Origin: Candidatus Omnitrophota bacterium
GTDB lineage: Bacteria; Omnitrophota; Gorgyraeia; Gygaellales; Profunditerraquicolaceae
Direction: 5' to 3'
Length of the DNA: 38,578 nt
Assembly: GCA_022013085.1 (NCBI GenBank)
Contig: JAKLQX010000036.1
Span: 1 to 38,578, forward strand
The notes under the pieces were generated by a model. The model did no database searches. It was not told where the DNA came from and saw only the letters and a program-made list of their open reading frames with translations. Position 1 is the stretch's first letter, and every line of letters begins with the position of its first letter. Of this stretch, positions 13,539-20,778 are shown one piece after another. Made by a program: the position numbers and the translations under genes.

Positions 13539-16500
13539 GCTGCTACTTGCTGCGCTTGGCTTGCTTTTTCCTTTTCTTTATTCTGCGATAATTTTACTGA
13601 AACAATCTTCGAAACTCCTGATTGCTCCATAGTAATGCCATACATGATATCGGCATTCACAATAGTTTTTTTGTTATGCGTAATTACAATAAACTGCGAA
13701 GTTTTAGCAAATTCCTGCAAAACTCTGGAAAATCTGTCAACATTGGATTCATCAAGTGCCGCGTCAATTTCATCAAGAATACAAAATGGCGAAGGCTTGA
13801 CTTTTAATATCGCGAAAATCAACGCGATCGCCGACATTGTTTTTTCACCGCCGCTTAACAACAATACATTCTGCAACTTCTTGCCCGGAGGCCGGCAAAT
13901 AATCTCAATCCCTGACTCAAGGGGATCCTGTTCATCAATTAAAAATAGCTGCGCGTCTCCACCGTTAAAAAGTAGGCGGAAATAATTCTTAAACTCCACC
14001 TTCACCTTCTCAAATGTCTCCATAAACATCTGTTTTGTTGTACGGTTAATTTTAAGGATCGCCTGATGCAGAGATTCTTTAGCAGTCAATAAATCCGTTT
14101 GCTGTTGGATAAGAAAATCATAACGTTGCTTTAACTCATCATACTCTTCAATCGCCACCAGATTAACCGAGCCATAAGAATCCAGCTTCTTCTTGAGTTC
14201 AATTATCGCATTTGACAAGCCCTGGTGATCTAACTCCTTAGTTACCTCTGCTTGAGCGTCTAAGTCAATTTTATACGCGGAGAGCATTCTTTCTTTAATA
14301 GTTCCGTAGCTATAATCCACATCCTTATCCTGCATTTTAAGGTCATGCAGCCGATTTTTAATCTGATCCAACTGTTTGCGGTCAGCATCGATCTTATTCA
14401 CCACTCCCACAGTGCTGCTTGAAATCTCATTATATTTTCCCTCAACTTCTAAAATAGTATTTTTCTTCTTCGCGATTTCAATCGCGCTCTCTTCGATCTT
14501 TTTTTGGCATTCAACGATCTCTGCTTTCAGCGTCTCTTGGCGCTGCTGACTATCAGTAATTTGCCGCTGGATATTTTCAAGGCTGGATTTATCCTGCGCG
14601 TAACTCTCATCTAATATTTTTAAAGTTGCCGCGTCAGAACCAAAACGCTTATTTAATGCCTCGATCTCTGTTTTAGTCTGGGTAAGCAACACTAATACCT
14701 CTTCACGCAACTTACTATTTGAGGCAATAGCATCTTCCTCCTGCACAATTGCATCCTGTCTTTGCCTTTCCTCATTACTCAAATTAGATAGTTGAGCCTG
14801 GGCATTTACCAAATTTTGTTCAATTATAGAAACTTCGCGCTGCAAATCAGACAGCTCCATCACAATAATATCTTCTTCTTCCTTTATTTTATTAAATTGC
14901 TCGTAAATGGTAGCGTGGCTGGATTCTTTATTCGCTAAAGCAATCTCCTGGTCACGTAACTGTGCCTCTAAGGTTACCGACATTTTATTTAACTCCGAGA
15001 TACAGGTTTCACGCACCACTCTTATATTTCTTAACTCACCAAGATTCTCTTCTAACTTTGCAATTTTCTCATCGATTCTCTTGGTATCTAATTCTATGGG
15101 CTTAGCTTCGCCGCTTATCTTAAAAGCTGCCAGCTCAAAATAGGCACGGTCTTTATCGCTTAAAGATCCCTGATTCTGGATTTTTACCACCAAACCAGTT
15201 AAATTCTCTTTCGGCATCTTATCTAAGTAAATTGTCGCGTTTAATGACTCGCCAATATCATCATATTTATTTCTTAACTTCTCCAAAAACTCCTTATGCG
15301 AAACTAAAGTAAGCTTTTCATTTTCAAGATCAGCAATTTTTTTAGTAACATCGGATAAATTTAATCCCTCTTGCTGTAGGCTTGTCTTGACATCAGAAAT
15401 TTTATGCCCTAAATCCGCAAGTAATTGCCGGGTAGCTTCTAACTCGCCAGTAATCTTCTTTAAGCTCTCCTCAATAATTACCTTCTCTTCAAAGGCCTTG
15501 GCCTTTTCAATCTCCAGCCTTTTTTTACGCGCCAGGAAAACCTGATGTTTAGAATTAAAATCCCCGATTTCATTTTTGGTATTAGAGATCCTCGTTTCTA
15601 AATCTAAAATTATCTTTTTGCTTTCTGAGATAATTTCCAGTGACCCCTTAATCGACGCGCTAGTCTTATTAATCTCCTCTTCCTTCCGCGCTAAGACAGA
15701 CTGCTTAGTTTCAATATTTGTTTTAAGATTACTATATTCATTGCGCACCGATTGTAATTTTTCTTCATCCTGGATTAACTTGATCTTAGCCTGCTCAATC
15801 TGGCTATCTAAAACTTTCGCGTTTTCTACTATCTCGCTAATGCGTTGCTGGTTAAAATTAATATGCTCATTATTCCTCACTAAACTATTCTCTAAACTAA
15901 GCATTTCGCCTCGCAAACTCATCATAACCTCTTCTAAAGACTTTAATTCTGACTGCCGATTAGCAATCCTGGCCTCTTGCTCAGCCACAGCTTCAATTAA
16001 TTTAAGCTCATCTTTTCCTAAATCCGCTAGCTGATTGATAATCTCATCTTTTTGCTTAAACAAATTAATTTTATCAAAAGTAGCTAAATCGATTTCTTTT
16101 AATTTTAACTCTTCGAAAACTTCTTTATATCTACGCGCTTTATTCGCCTGGCGCTCAAGAGAACCAATCTGACGTTTAACTTCAATAACAATATCGTTTA
16201 CGCGCAAGAGGTTCTGCTCTGTATCCTCAAGCCTACGCATAGCCTCCCTTTTTTGGGCTTTATATTTAGTGATCCCTGATGCCTCATCAAACACCACCCT
16301 GCGGTCATCCGGACGGGAACTTAAAACCAGGTCAATTTTTCCTTGAGCAACAATCGAATAACTCTCAGCGCCAATACCTGTGCCTAATAATAAATCTAAA
16401 ATATCCTTAAGCCGCACAACAACTTTATTAAGCATATACTCGCTTTCGCCGCTTCTAAAAAGCCTGCGCGTAATCAACACTTCCGGATGATCAACATTAA

Positions 16501-16771
16501 AAAAACGGTTGGTGTTATCAAAAGCCAAGCTTACTTCCGCCATACTCAAAGGCTCTAAATTAGCCGTACCATTAAAAATAACATCAAGCATCTCTGAGCC
16601 GCGCAATGATTTCGCCGATTGCTCTCCCAAAACCCAGCGCATGGAATCTACTAAATTGCTTTTCCCGCAGCCATTGGGACCGACTACAGCTGTAATCCCC
16701 GGCTCGAAATTTAGCGTGGTTTTTTCACAAAATGATTTAAAACCAATAAGCTCTAATCTTTTAAAGTACAT
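13535..16771 (-). CDS. smc: SMC chromosome-segregation ATPase with a reduced hinge
   Basis: 1078 residues. Walker A GPNGCGKSNL (31-40) with the SMC sequence VDSMRWVLGEQSAKSLRG after it; long coiled coils (about 170-500 and 565-890); C-terminal signature LLSGGEKTMSAIAL, Walker B PFCILDEIDAALDE and the H-loop VITHNKKT. SMC dimers with ScpAB organise and segregate chromosomes. Bacterial SMCs are usually about 1150-1190 residues. The deficit is at the hinge: only about 60 residues (503-560) separate the coils, and I do not see the usual hinge glycines or the GYE-x-A-[IV]-EAALG-type segment. Start ATG 16771 follows AGGAGAG. It is downstream of the small HTH gene and probably co-transcribed; it converges on the cyclase gene. 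Confidence 0.93.
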   Translation of the reverse strand: MYFKRLELIGFKSFCEKTTLNFEPGITAVVGPNGCGKSNLVDSMRWVLGEQSAKSLRGSEMLDVIFNGTANLEPLSMAEVSLAFDNTNRFFNVDHPEVLITRRLFRSGESEYMLNKVVVRLKDILDLLLGTGIGAESYSIVAQGKIDLVLSSRPDDRRVVFDEASGITKYKAQKREAMRRLEDTEQNLLRVNDIVIEVKRQIGSLERQANKARRYKEVFEELKLKEIDLATFDKINLFKQKDEIINQLADLGKDELKLIEAVAEQEARIANRQSELKSLEEVMMSLRGEMLSLENSLVRNNEHINFNQQRISEIVENAKVLDSQIEQAKIKLIQDEEKLQSVRNEYSNLKTNIETKQSVLARKEEEINKTSASIKGSLEIISESKKIILDLETRISNTKNEIGDFNSKHQVFLARKKRLEIEKAKAFEEKVIIEESLKKITGELEATRQLLADLGHKISDVKTSLQQEGLNLSDVTKKIADLENEKLTLVSHKEFLEKLRNKYDDIGESLNATIYLDKMPKENLTGLVVKIQNQGSLSDKDRAYFELAAFKISGEAKPIELDTKRIDEKIAKLEENLGELRNIRVVRETCISELNKMSVTLEAQLRDQEIALANKESSHATIYEQFNKIKEEEDIIVMELSDLQREVSIIEQNLVNAQAQLSNLSNEERQRQDAIVQEEDAIASNSKLREEVLVLLTQTKTEIEALNKRFGSDAATLKILDESYAQDKSSLENIQRQITDSQQRQETLKAEIVECQKKIEESAIEIAKKKNTILEVEGKYNEISSSTVGVVNKIDADRKQLDQIKNRLHDLKMQDKDVDYSYGTIKERMLSAYKIDLDAQAEVTKELDHQGLSNAIIELKKKLDSYGSVNLVAIEEYDELKQRYDFLIQQQTDLLTAKESLHQAILKINRTTKQMFMETFEKVKVEFKNYFRLLFNGGDAQLFLIDEQDPLESGIEIICRPPGKKLQNVLLLSGGEKTMSAIALIFAILKVKPSPFCILDEIDAALDESNVDRFSRVLQEFAKTSQFIVITHNKKTIVNADIMYGITMEQSGVSKIVSVKLSQNKEKEKASQAQQVAA

Positions 16772-16788
16772 TGTCTCTCCTATCCCTC

Positions 16789-16830
16789 CCTGCCTACCCT
16801 GACTACCGTCAGGCAGGCGACAGGCAGGCT
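16789..16830. repeat. CCTGCCTGTC-family palindromic repeat in the HTH-smc gap
   Basis: Imperfect compound palindrome: CTGAC-TACC-GTCAG in the centre, with CCTGCCT on the left and AGGCAGG repeated on the right (AGGCAGGCGACAGGCAGG). It is related to the perfect palindrome at 5453-5473. Confidence 0.75.
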
Positions 16831-16834
16831 AATG

Positions 16835-17008
16835 TTACTGCGACTGGTTATCTAACCAGGCATCAATTTTATCTTTTTTAAAACGCCATTGACCAACTAA
16901 TTTTAACGCCGGTATTTTATTATGTTTTAACCAATCATAAATAGTGCGACGGGTAACTTTTAAGTAACCCGCCAGATCTTCTATAGTCATTAAATTGCTG
17001 CTTACCAT
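16835..17008 (-). CDS. Small excisionase-family helix-turn-helix protein
   Basis: 57 residues from ATG 17008: MTIEDLAGYLKVTRRTIYDW, then KIPALKLVGQWRFKKDKIDA, the standard MerR-like HTH_17 / excisionase fold. Such small proteins act as transcription regulators or recombination directionality factors. The open frame extends up to 17134, but a perfect TTGACA-17-TATAAT promoter lies inside that extension, with the -10 box 6 nt before ATG 17008, so the short form is favoured. It is followed after 63 bp (containing a palindromic repeat) by smc on the same strand and is probably co-transcribed with it. Confidence 0.85.
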   Translation of the reverse strand: MVSSNLMTIEDLAGYLKVTRRTIYDWLKHNKIPALKLVGQWRFKKDKIDAWLDNQSQ

Positions 17009-17014
17009 GTCCGC

Positions 17015-17043
17015 ATTATAAAGAAAATAGCAAATCTTGTCAA
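17015..17043 (-). promoter_or_regulatory. Consensus promoter of the HTH-smc unit (leaderless type)
   Basis: Minus strand TTGACA (17043-17038), 17-nt spacer, TATAAT (17020-17015), GCGGAC, ATG. Both boxes match the sigma70 consensus exactly, and the 6-nt gap puts +1 on the start codon. Confidence 0.85.
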
Positions 17044-17134
17044 TGAGAATCTTTACATTCTTTAACATATTCATACTAAATGACGCAATATACGTCATAT
17101 TAATGCAAACAGTATCAAAACACGGGCAAAACAT

Positions 17135-17173
17135 GGGGACGGTTCTATTTTTTTAAAAAATAGAACCGTCCCC
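17135..17173. repeat. 39-bp perfect GGGGACGGTTCTATTTT palindrome
   Basis: Arms of 19 bp, GGGGACGGTTCTATTTTTT and its complement, around one base. It follows the displaced etfA tail on the minus strand just as the palindrome 18697-18727 follows the live etfA, so it may be the original etfA terminator. It contains its own T-run. Confidence 0.88.
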
Positions 17174-17178
17174 TTTAT

Positions 17179-17277
17179 TTATTTTCTTAAAGCTATTTTG
17201 AAAGCTTGAGTTAAAGCAGGGACAATTTGGAATAGATCGCCGACAATACCATAAGTAGCCACCTTAAAAATAGGGGC
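17179..17277 (-). pseudogene. Displaced copy of the etfA 3' end (33 codons plus stop)
   Basis: Translates from 17277 as [20 protein letters not shown]... to AFKIALRK and stop, the same as the last residues of the live etfA except one (Ile for Thr). The two copies are identical over 82 bp (17196-17277 and 18749-18830), but the last codons differ by synonymous changes (TTA/CTC Leu, AGA/CGA Arg). Weak similarity continues to about 17291, at the stop codon of the neighbouring gene. No start codon or ribosome-binding site is seen. The nucleotidyltransferase pair and repeat copy 8 lie between the copies. Confidence 0.9.
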
Positions 17278-17288
17278 GCTTCATAATC

Positions 17289-17956
17289 TTATTCCAGCAG
17301 CCTCCGGGCTAAACTATTCAATTCTAGATTAGCTAAAGCTAAAACCTTCTTTTTTACGACTCTTGAGAAGTACTCTCTTTCAGTTTTTGTCATTTTCTCA
17401 CGTTTGAGCTTCTTTAAGAATAGCTCTTTCTGCTTAGGAGAAAAAACCTGTAACAATGAATAATCCAAGCTCATCTCATCTCTTACCGCGAGCATCTCAT
17501 TCAATTTTTCTGGCTGTTTGTTAAAATAATTTTTAAACACTGTTTTTAAACGCTGAGAGGACATTTTACGCCCCGCGACATTGAGATCTGCGTCACTTTT
17601 TAAGTTACTTAAGTACACCTTGAATTCCTTTTTCTTATTCTTCGCTAGAGATTTATAGAAGTTAGCGGCCCAGGATAATTCTAAGTTAAAAAATTTATAG
17701 AGGCCAAGAGACATTGTTATAAGCGAAACTAGTGACACCTTATCGGCAGGCTTTTTAAGATAATCACCGGCTTTATTATAATTAAATAATCCTTTTTCCG
17801 CGCTATTTGCCAATACTACCGGAAAACCTTCCCACAGCCGCAAATCACCTGATCTAGCCATATCCGCTAAGGTTAAGTCTACATTCTGGCTTTCCTCGGC
17901 TTCAAGAAGCGGATAACCTAAAGCATTAACTCTTTTTAAAAGATTTCTATTTCCCA
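17289..17956 (-). CDS. Unknown partner of the DUF6036-like nucleotidyltransferase
   Basis: 222 residues from ATG 17956 (229 from ATG 17977-side start). No family recognised with confidence. It is basic and helical, with a conserved-looking C-terminus SPKQKELFLKKLKREKMTKT followed by EREYFSRVVKKK. It contains no histidine, so it cannot be a HEPN toxin (R-x4-6-H) of an MNT-HEPN pair. It starts inside the last codons of the nucleotidyltransferase gene (ATGGGAAATAG overlap), so translation is coupled. By position it may be the antitoxin or DNA-binding half of a type IV-like toxin-antitoxin pair (inference). Its stop codon touches the displaced etfA tail. Confidence 0.72.
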
Positions 17957-18537
17957 TTGAATAAACATTCTTTCTCAAGAACCTTTAAAAAATGCGCAAA
18001 GTTCTTATTTATTTTATCCTCCGAAACATCGAAAGATGCAGTCTCTTTAAAACGCTGCTTAAGGCGTTTAAAATCTATATCTTTGTTTTTACTCTTAACC
18101 AACGCAAGGCAATCATCCACATCTACTGTTGTGCCCCTGAATAATTTACTTATAATAAGATCATAATAATTCAAAACTCCCAGATAAATCCTTTCAAACT
18201 CTTTTACGAACATATGATTACCTTCGGCTAATGGAGACTCCAATAATTCTGTGGTATGGATTGATTTACCTCTAAATAAATCAAATATAAAACCGTCTTC
18301 TTTTTCCCAGCCCCAACCGCTTGCTTGTCTATACCCAAGCTGTTTTAGAATACCAATAAGATACCCATACTCATCCAGATTTGGCACCATTAGGTCAACA
18401 TCTTTCGTAGATGATTTTACGCCTAAGAGAGTCAAGGCTGTCCCACCGCAAGCAATCAAATGGACCTTTTTATTAATAAAACTATCCCAAGCACCTATTC
18501 TGTTTAATAAACTTTGTTTATCTAAACGATAATCCAT
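17947..18537 (-). CDS. DUF6036-like nucleotidyltransferase (possible toxin of a TA-like pair)
   Basis: 196 residues. The nucleotidyltransferase core is near the N-terminus: IACGGTALTLLGVKSSTKDV then DLM (28-50), giving the GG and D46-x-D48 residues, followed by a typical YGYLIGILKQLGYRQ helix and FDLFRGKSIHTTELL. Related proteins are annotated as DUF6036 or AbiEii-like nucleotidyltransferases. It is the first gene of a two-gene operon inserted between the two etfA ends. It has a consensus promoter 40 bp upstream and palindromic TTGTAT/ATACAA-like repeats in the leader, suggesting autoregulation. No obvious Shine-Dalgarno at ATG 18537. Function as toxin is an inference from layout. Confidence 0.8.
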   Translation of the reverse strand: MDYRLDKQSLLNRIGAWDSFINKKVHLIACGGTALTLLGVKSSTKDVDLMVPNLDEYGYLIGILKQLGYRQASGWGWEKEDGFIFDLFRGKSIHTTELLESPLAEGNHMFVKEFERIYLGVLNYYDLIISKLFRGTTVDVDDCLALVKSKNKDIDFKRLKQRFKETASFDVSEDKINKNFAHFLKVLEKECLFNGK

Positions 18538-18544
18538 ACAGTTA

Positions 18545-18605
18545 TTTGTATATATTCATACAATCCTCTGTATTAAAATATACAATATTTACCTAAAATT
18601 GTCAA
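18545..18605 (-). promoter_or_regulatory. Promoter and possible operators of the nucleotidyltransferase pair
   Basis: Minus strand TTGACA (18605-18600), 17-nt spacer, TATATT (18582-18577). Around and after the -10 box, TTGTAT motifs and their inverse (ATACA) recur three times in about 40 bp, a layout typical of repressor half-sites. The promoter lies between repeat copy 8 and the gene. Confidence 0.78.
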
Positions 18606-18630
18606 GTAATTTCTCTAGAACCATAAGATC

Positions 18631-18682
18631 ATAGACAGTGTACGTAATTGCATCAAAAATAAGCGGTTACAAAACAAATACT
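18631..18682 (-). repeat. 52-bp dispersed cassette-boundary repeat, copy 8
   Basis: Outlying copy 7 kb to the right of copy 7, in the same orientation. Middle part diverged (GTAATTGCATCAAAAATAAG), ends conserved. It lies between the nucleotidyltransferase operon and the 3' end of etfA and is followed by CGGCTTTC and a CAAAATAG palindrome, as copy 5 is. Confidence 0.92.
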
Positions 18683-18696
18683 TCGGCTTTCCCTCA

Positions 18697-18727
18697 CAAA
18701 ATAGGGGACGCGTCCCCTTTATTTTTT
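18697..18727 (-). terminator. CAAAATAGGGGAC palindrome after etfA, likely terminator
   Basis: On the minus strand GGGGACGCGTCCCC forms a strong stem flanked by AAATAAA and CTATTTTG directly after the etfA stop codon. The stem plus following TATTTT could end etfA transcription. It is a short variant of the 39-bp palindrome after the displaced etfA tail. Confidence 0.55.
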
Positions 18728-18731
18728 ATTT

Positions 18732-19934
18732 TTATTTTCGGAGAGCTGTTTTGAAAGCTTGAGTTAAAGCAGGGACAATTTGGAATAGATCGCCGACAAT
18801 ACCATAAGTAGCCACCTTAAAAATAGGGGCTTCGGGATCTTTGTTGATGGCGATAATAATCTTCGAGGATTGCATACCCACAAGATGCTGAATCTGGCCG
18901 CTTATCCCGCAGGCAATATAAATCTTAGGGCCCACGGTCCTACCGGTTTGGCCAACCTGATGTGAATAAGGCATCCAACCGCTATCTACCGCGGCACGGC
19001 TTGATCCCACTGCGGCATTTAAAACATGAGCTAAATCTTCTAATAATTTAAAATTCTCCGTATTACCCATGCCGCGCCCACCAGAAACAATAATATCCGC
19101 TTCCGATAAATTTACCGTAGACTCAATCTCATCCACAATATCTAAAAGTTTAGTACGCGAAATATATAACGCGCTGTCAAAACTCTCTTTTATAATTTTC
19201 CCTTTACGTTTTTTATCCGCGGGGCACGGCGTAAATACCTTATGCCTGACTGTCGCCATCTGCGGACGGTAATTCGGAGAAATAATTGTCGCCATGATAT
19301 TGCCGCCGAAAGCCGGGCGCGTCTGCAACAATATCTTTTTATCCGGGTCAATATCCAGCCCCGTGCAATCCGCGGTTAAGCCGGCTTTAATATTTATCGC
19401 CACGCGTGAAATTAAAGACCTACCAATATTTGTCGCCCCGCATAAAAGAATCTCAGGTTTATATTTTCTTACCAGCTCAACTAAAATATTTGTATACGGC
19501 TCATCCTGAAAATTAGCCAGTTCCGGAGCCTGGACTAAATAAATATTATCCGCGCCGCAAAAAATTAATTCATCTAATTGATCTTCAAGCTTATCCCCAA
19601 TTAAAACCCCGCTTACCTGGCAATTTAATTTCTTGGCCAGCTCGCCCGCCTTGCCTAATAACTCATATGAAACCGATTGCACCCGGCCATTTTTCTGCTC
19701 AATAAAAACCCAAATCCCCTTATAATCCTTTATATCCGGCAACTCGCATTTTGCGGGAGTTTTCTCTATTAAAACCGCCTTAAACTTGCAGGCATCAATA
19801 CATGCGCCGCAAATTGTACACTTATGCAAATCAATTAATGCCTTCTTGTCCATCATGCGAATAGCATCAAACGGACAAACCTTTACGCAAAGGGTACAAC
19901 CCGTGCATTTCTCTATAATAATCGAAATTGACAT
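18732..19934 (-). CDS. etfA: Electron transfer flavoprotein alpha subunit with N-terminal 2[4Fe-4S] ferredoxin domain
   Basis: 400 residues. The N-terminus carries two four-cysteine cluster motifs, CTGCTLCVKVCP (about 10-21) and CTICGACIDAC (about 40-50). The ETF alpha region follows, with the FAD-binding C-terminal domain: SRAAVDSGWMPYSHQVGQTG, KIYIACGISGQIQHL and [19 protein letters not shown]. Ferredoxin-fused EtfA is known from anaerobes such as the caffeyl-CoA reductase complex, where it serves electron bifurcation or ferredoxin-linked transfer. Start ATG 19934 is 3 bp after etfB, with a GAGG site. Last gene of acyl-CoA dehydrogenase-etfB-etfA. Its last 27 codons are nearly identical to the displaced tail at 17179-17277, so its 3' end may be a replacement. 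Confidence 0.94.
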   Translation of the reverse strand: MSISIIIEKCTGCTLCVKVCPFDAIRMMDKKALIDLHKCTICGACIDACKFKAVLIEKTPAKCELPDIKDYKGIWVFIEQKNGRVQSVSYELLGKAGELAKKLNCQVSGVLIGDKLEDQLDELIFCGADNIYLVQAPELANFQDEPYTNILVELVRKYKPEILLCGATNIGRSLISRVAINIKAGLTADCTGLDIDPDKKILLQTRPAFGGNIMATIISPNYRPQMATVRHKVFTPCPADKKRKGKIIKESFDSALYISRTKLLDIVDEIESTVNLSEADIIVSGGRGMGNTENFKLLEDLAHVLNAAVGSSRAAVDSGWMPYSHQVGQTGRTVGPKIYIACGISGQIQHLVGMQSSKIIIAINKDPEAPIFKVATYGIVGDLFQIVPALTQAFKTALRK

Positions 19935-19936
19935 TT

Positions 19937-20719
19937 TTAATTAACCTCGCCCTTAACCAAATCTACCAATTGCTTAGCAATATCAGGAATCTCGCCCGTA
20001 AGTATCTGGCCACCTATCCTGGGAGTAGGAGTAAAAATTTTTACCACCTGAGTAGGTGAACCACACAAACCAATTTGTTGCGGGTCTAACTCTAACTCTT
20101 TCTGGGTCAACGTAGTAATCTTAGCTGATTTTGCGCGCATCAATCCTCTTAACGAAGGAATTCTAGGCTCATTAATCTCTTTAACCACGGTCAACAGCGC
20201 CGGAAGCGGAGTTTCAATAATTTCAAAACCTTCTTCTAACATTCTTTCTACACGCATCAACTTATCCGTTACCTCTTCAATCTTTTTAACATAAGTCACC
20301 TGAGGAATATTTAAATGTGTGGATATTCCCGGGCCGACCTGCGCGGTATCCCCATCGGAAGCCTGCTTGCCGCAGATAATTAAATCAAATTGCCCCAGTT
20401 TCCTGATTGCGCCAGCCAAAGTATAGCTGGTTGCCCAGGTATCACTTCCGGCAAAAGCGCGGTCGCAAACCAAATACCCTTCATCCGCTCCCATAGAAAT
20501 TGCTTCACGCAAAGCGCTATCCGCCTGAGGTGGGCCCATGGTCAAAACAGAAATCTTACCCCCAAATCTTTCCTTAAGCCGAATCGCCTCTTCAATAGCA
20601 TACATATCAAAAGGATTAATAATCGATTTAACCCCCTCACGTATCAACGTGTTAGTTTCAGGATTAATCCTTACTTCCGTAGTCTCAGGAACTTGCTTTA
20701 TACACACAATGATATTCAT
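19937..20719 (-). CDS. etfB: Electron transfer flavoprotein beta subunit
   Basis: 260 residues, usual length. MNIIVCIKQVPETTEVRINP at the start; NPFDMYAIEEAIRLKE; LIICGKQASDGDTAQVGP (about 112-130), the nucleotide-binding stretch seen in EtfB proteins, including bifurcating ones; and the LMRAKSAKITTLT region. It forms a heterodimer with EtfA and carries AMP, or FAD in bifurcating forms. Which form cannot be settled from sequence by eye. A GGAG site precedes ATG 20719. It lies between the dehydrogenase and etfA genes on one transcript. Confidence 0.95.
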   Translation of the reverse strand: MNIIVCIKQVPETTEVRINPETNTLIREGVKSIINPFDMYAIEEAIRLKERFGGKISVLTMGPPQADSALREAISMGADEGYLVCDRAFAGSDTWATSYTLAGAIRKLGQFDLIICGKQASDGDTAQVGPGISTHLNIPQVTYVKKIEEVTDKLMRVERMLEEGFEIIETPLPALLTVVKEINEPRIPSLRGLMRAKSAKITTLTQKELELDPQQIGLCGSPTQVVKIFTPTPRIGGQILTGEIPDIAKQLVDLVKGEVN

Positions 20720-20778
20720 CTTTTCTCCACTGCCTTTGTTTTTACCTATCTACTACCTACTCTCTACTCTCTATAAAA

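Noticed and set aside
16835-17134. The 99-residue version of the HTH protein
   Set aside because: The extra N-terminal part contains a perfect consensus promoter and has no family similarity; ATG 17008 gives a normal-sized domain.
17289-18537. MNT-HEPN toxin-antitoxin pair
   Set aside because: The partner has no histidine, so the R-x4-6-H HEPN motif is absent.
692-18682. The 52-bp repeats as integron attC sites
   Set aside because: Copies 1 and 2 contain GTTAGGT, which fits GTTRRRY, but the other copies have G-C or other changes there and no partner RYYYAAC box lies at the opposite end. The only internal pairing is weak (TGT-GTAA with TTAC-ACA) and base changes do not covary. No integrase is present.
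692-18682. The 52-bp repeats as a CRISPR array
   Set aside because: Spacing is 0.7 to 7 kb and filled by protein genes; there are no short uniform spacers and no cas genes.
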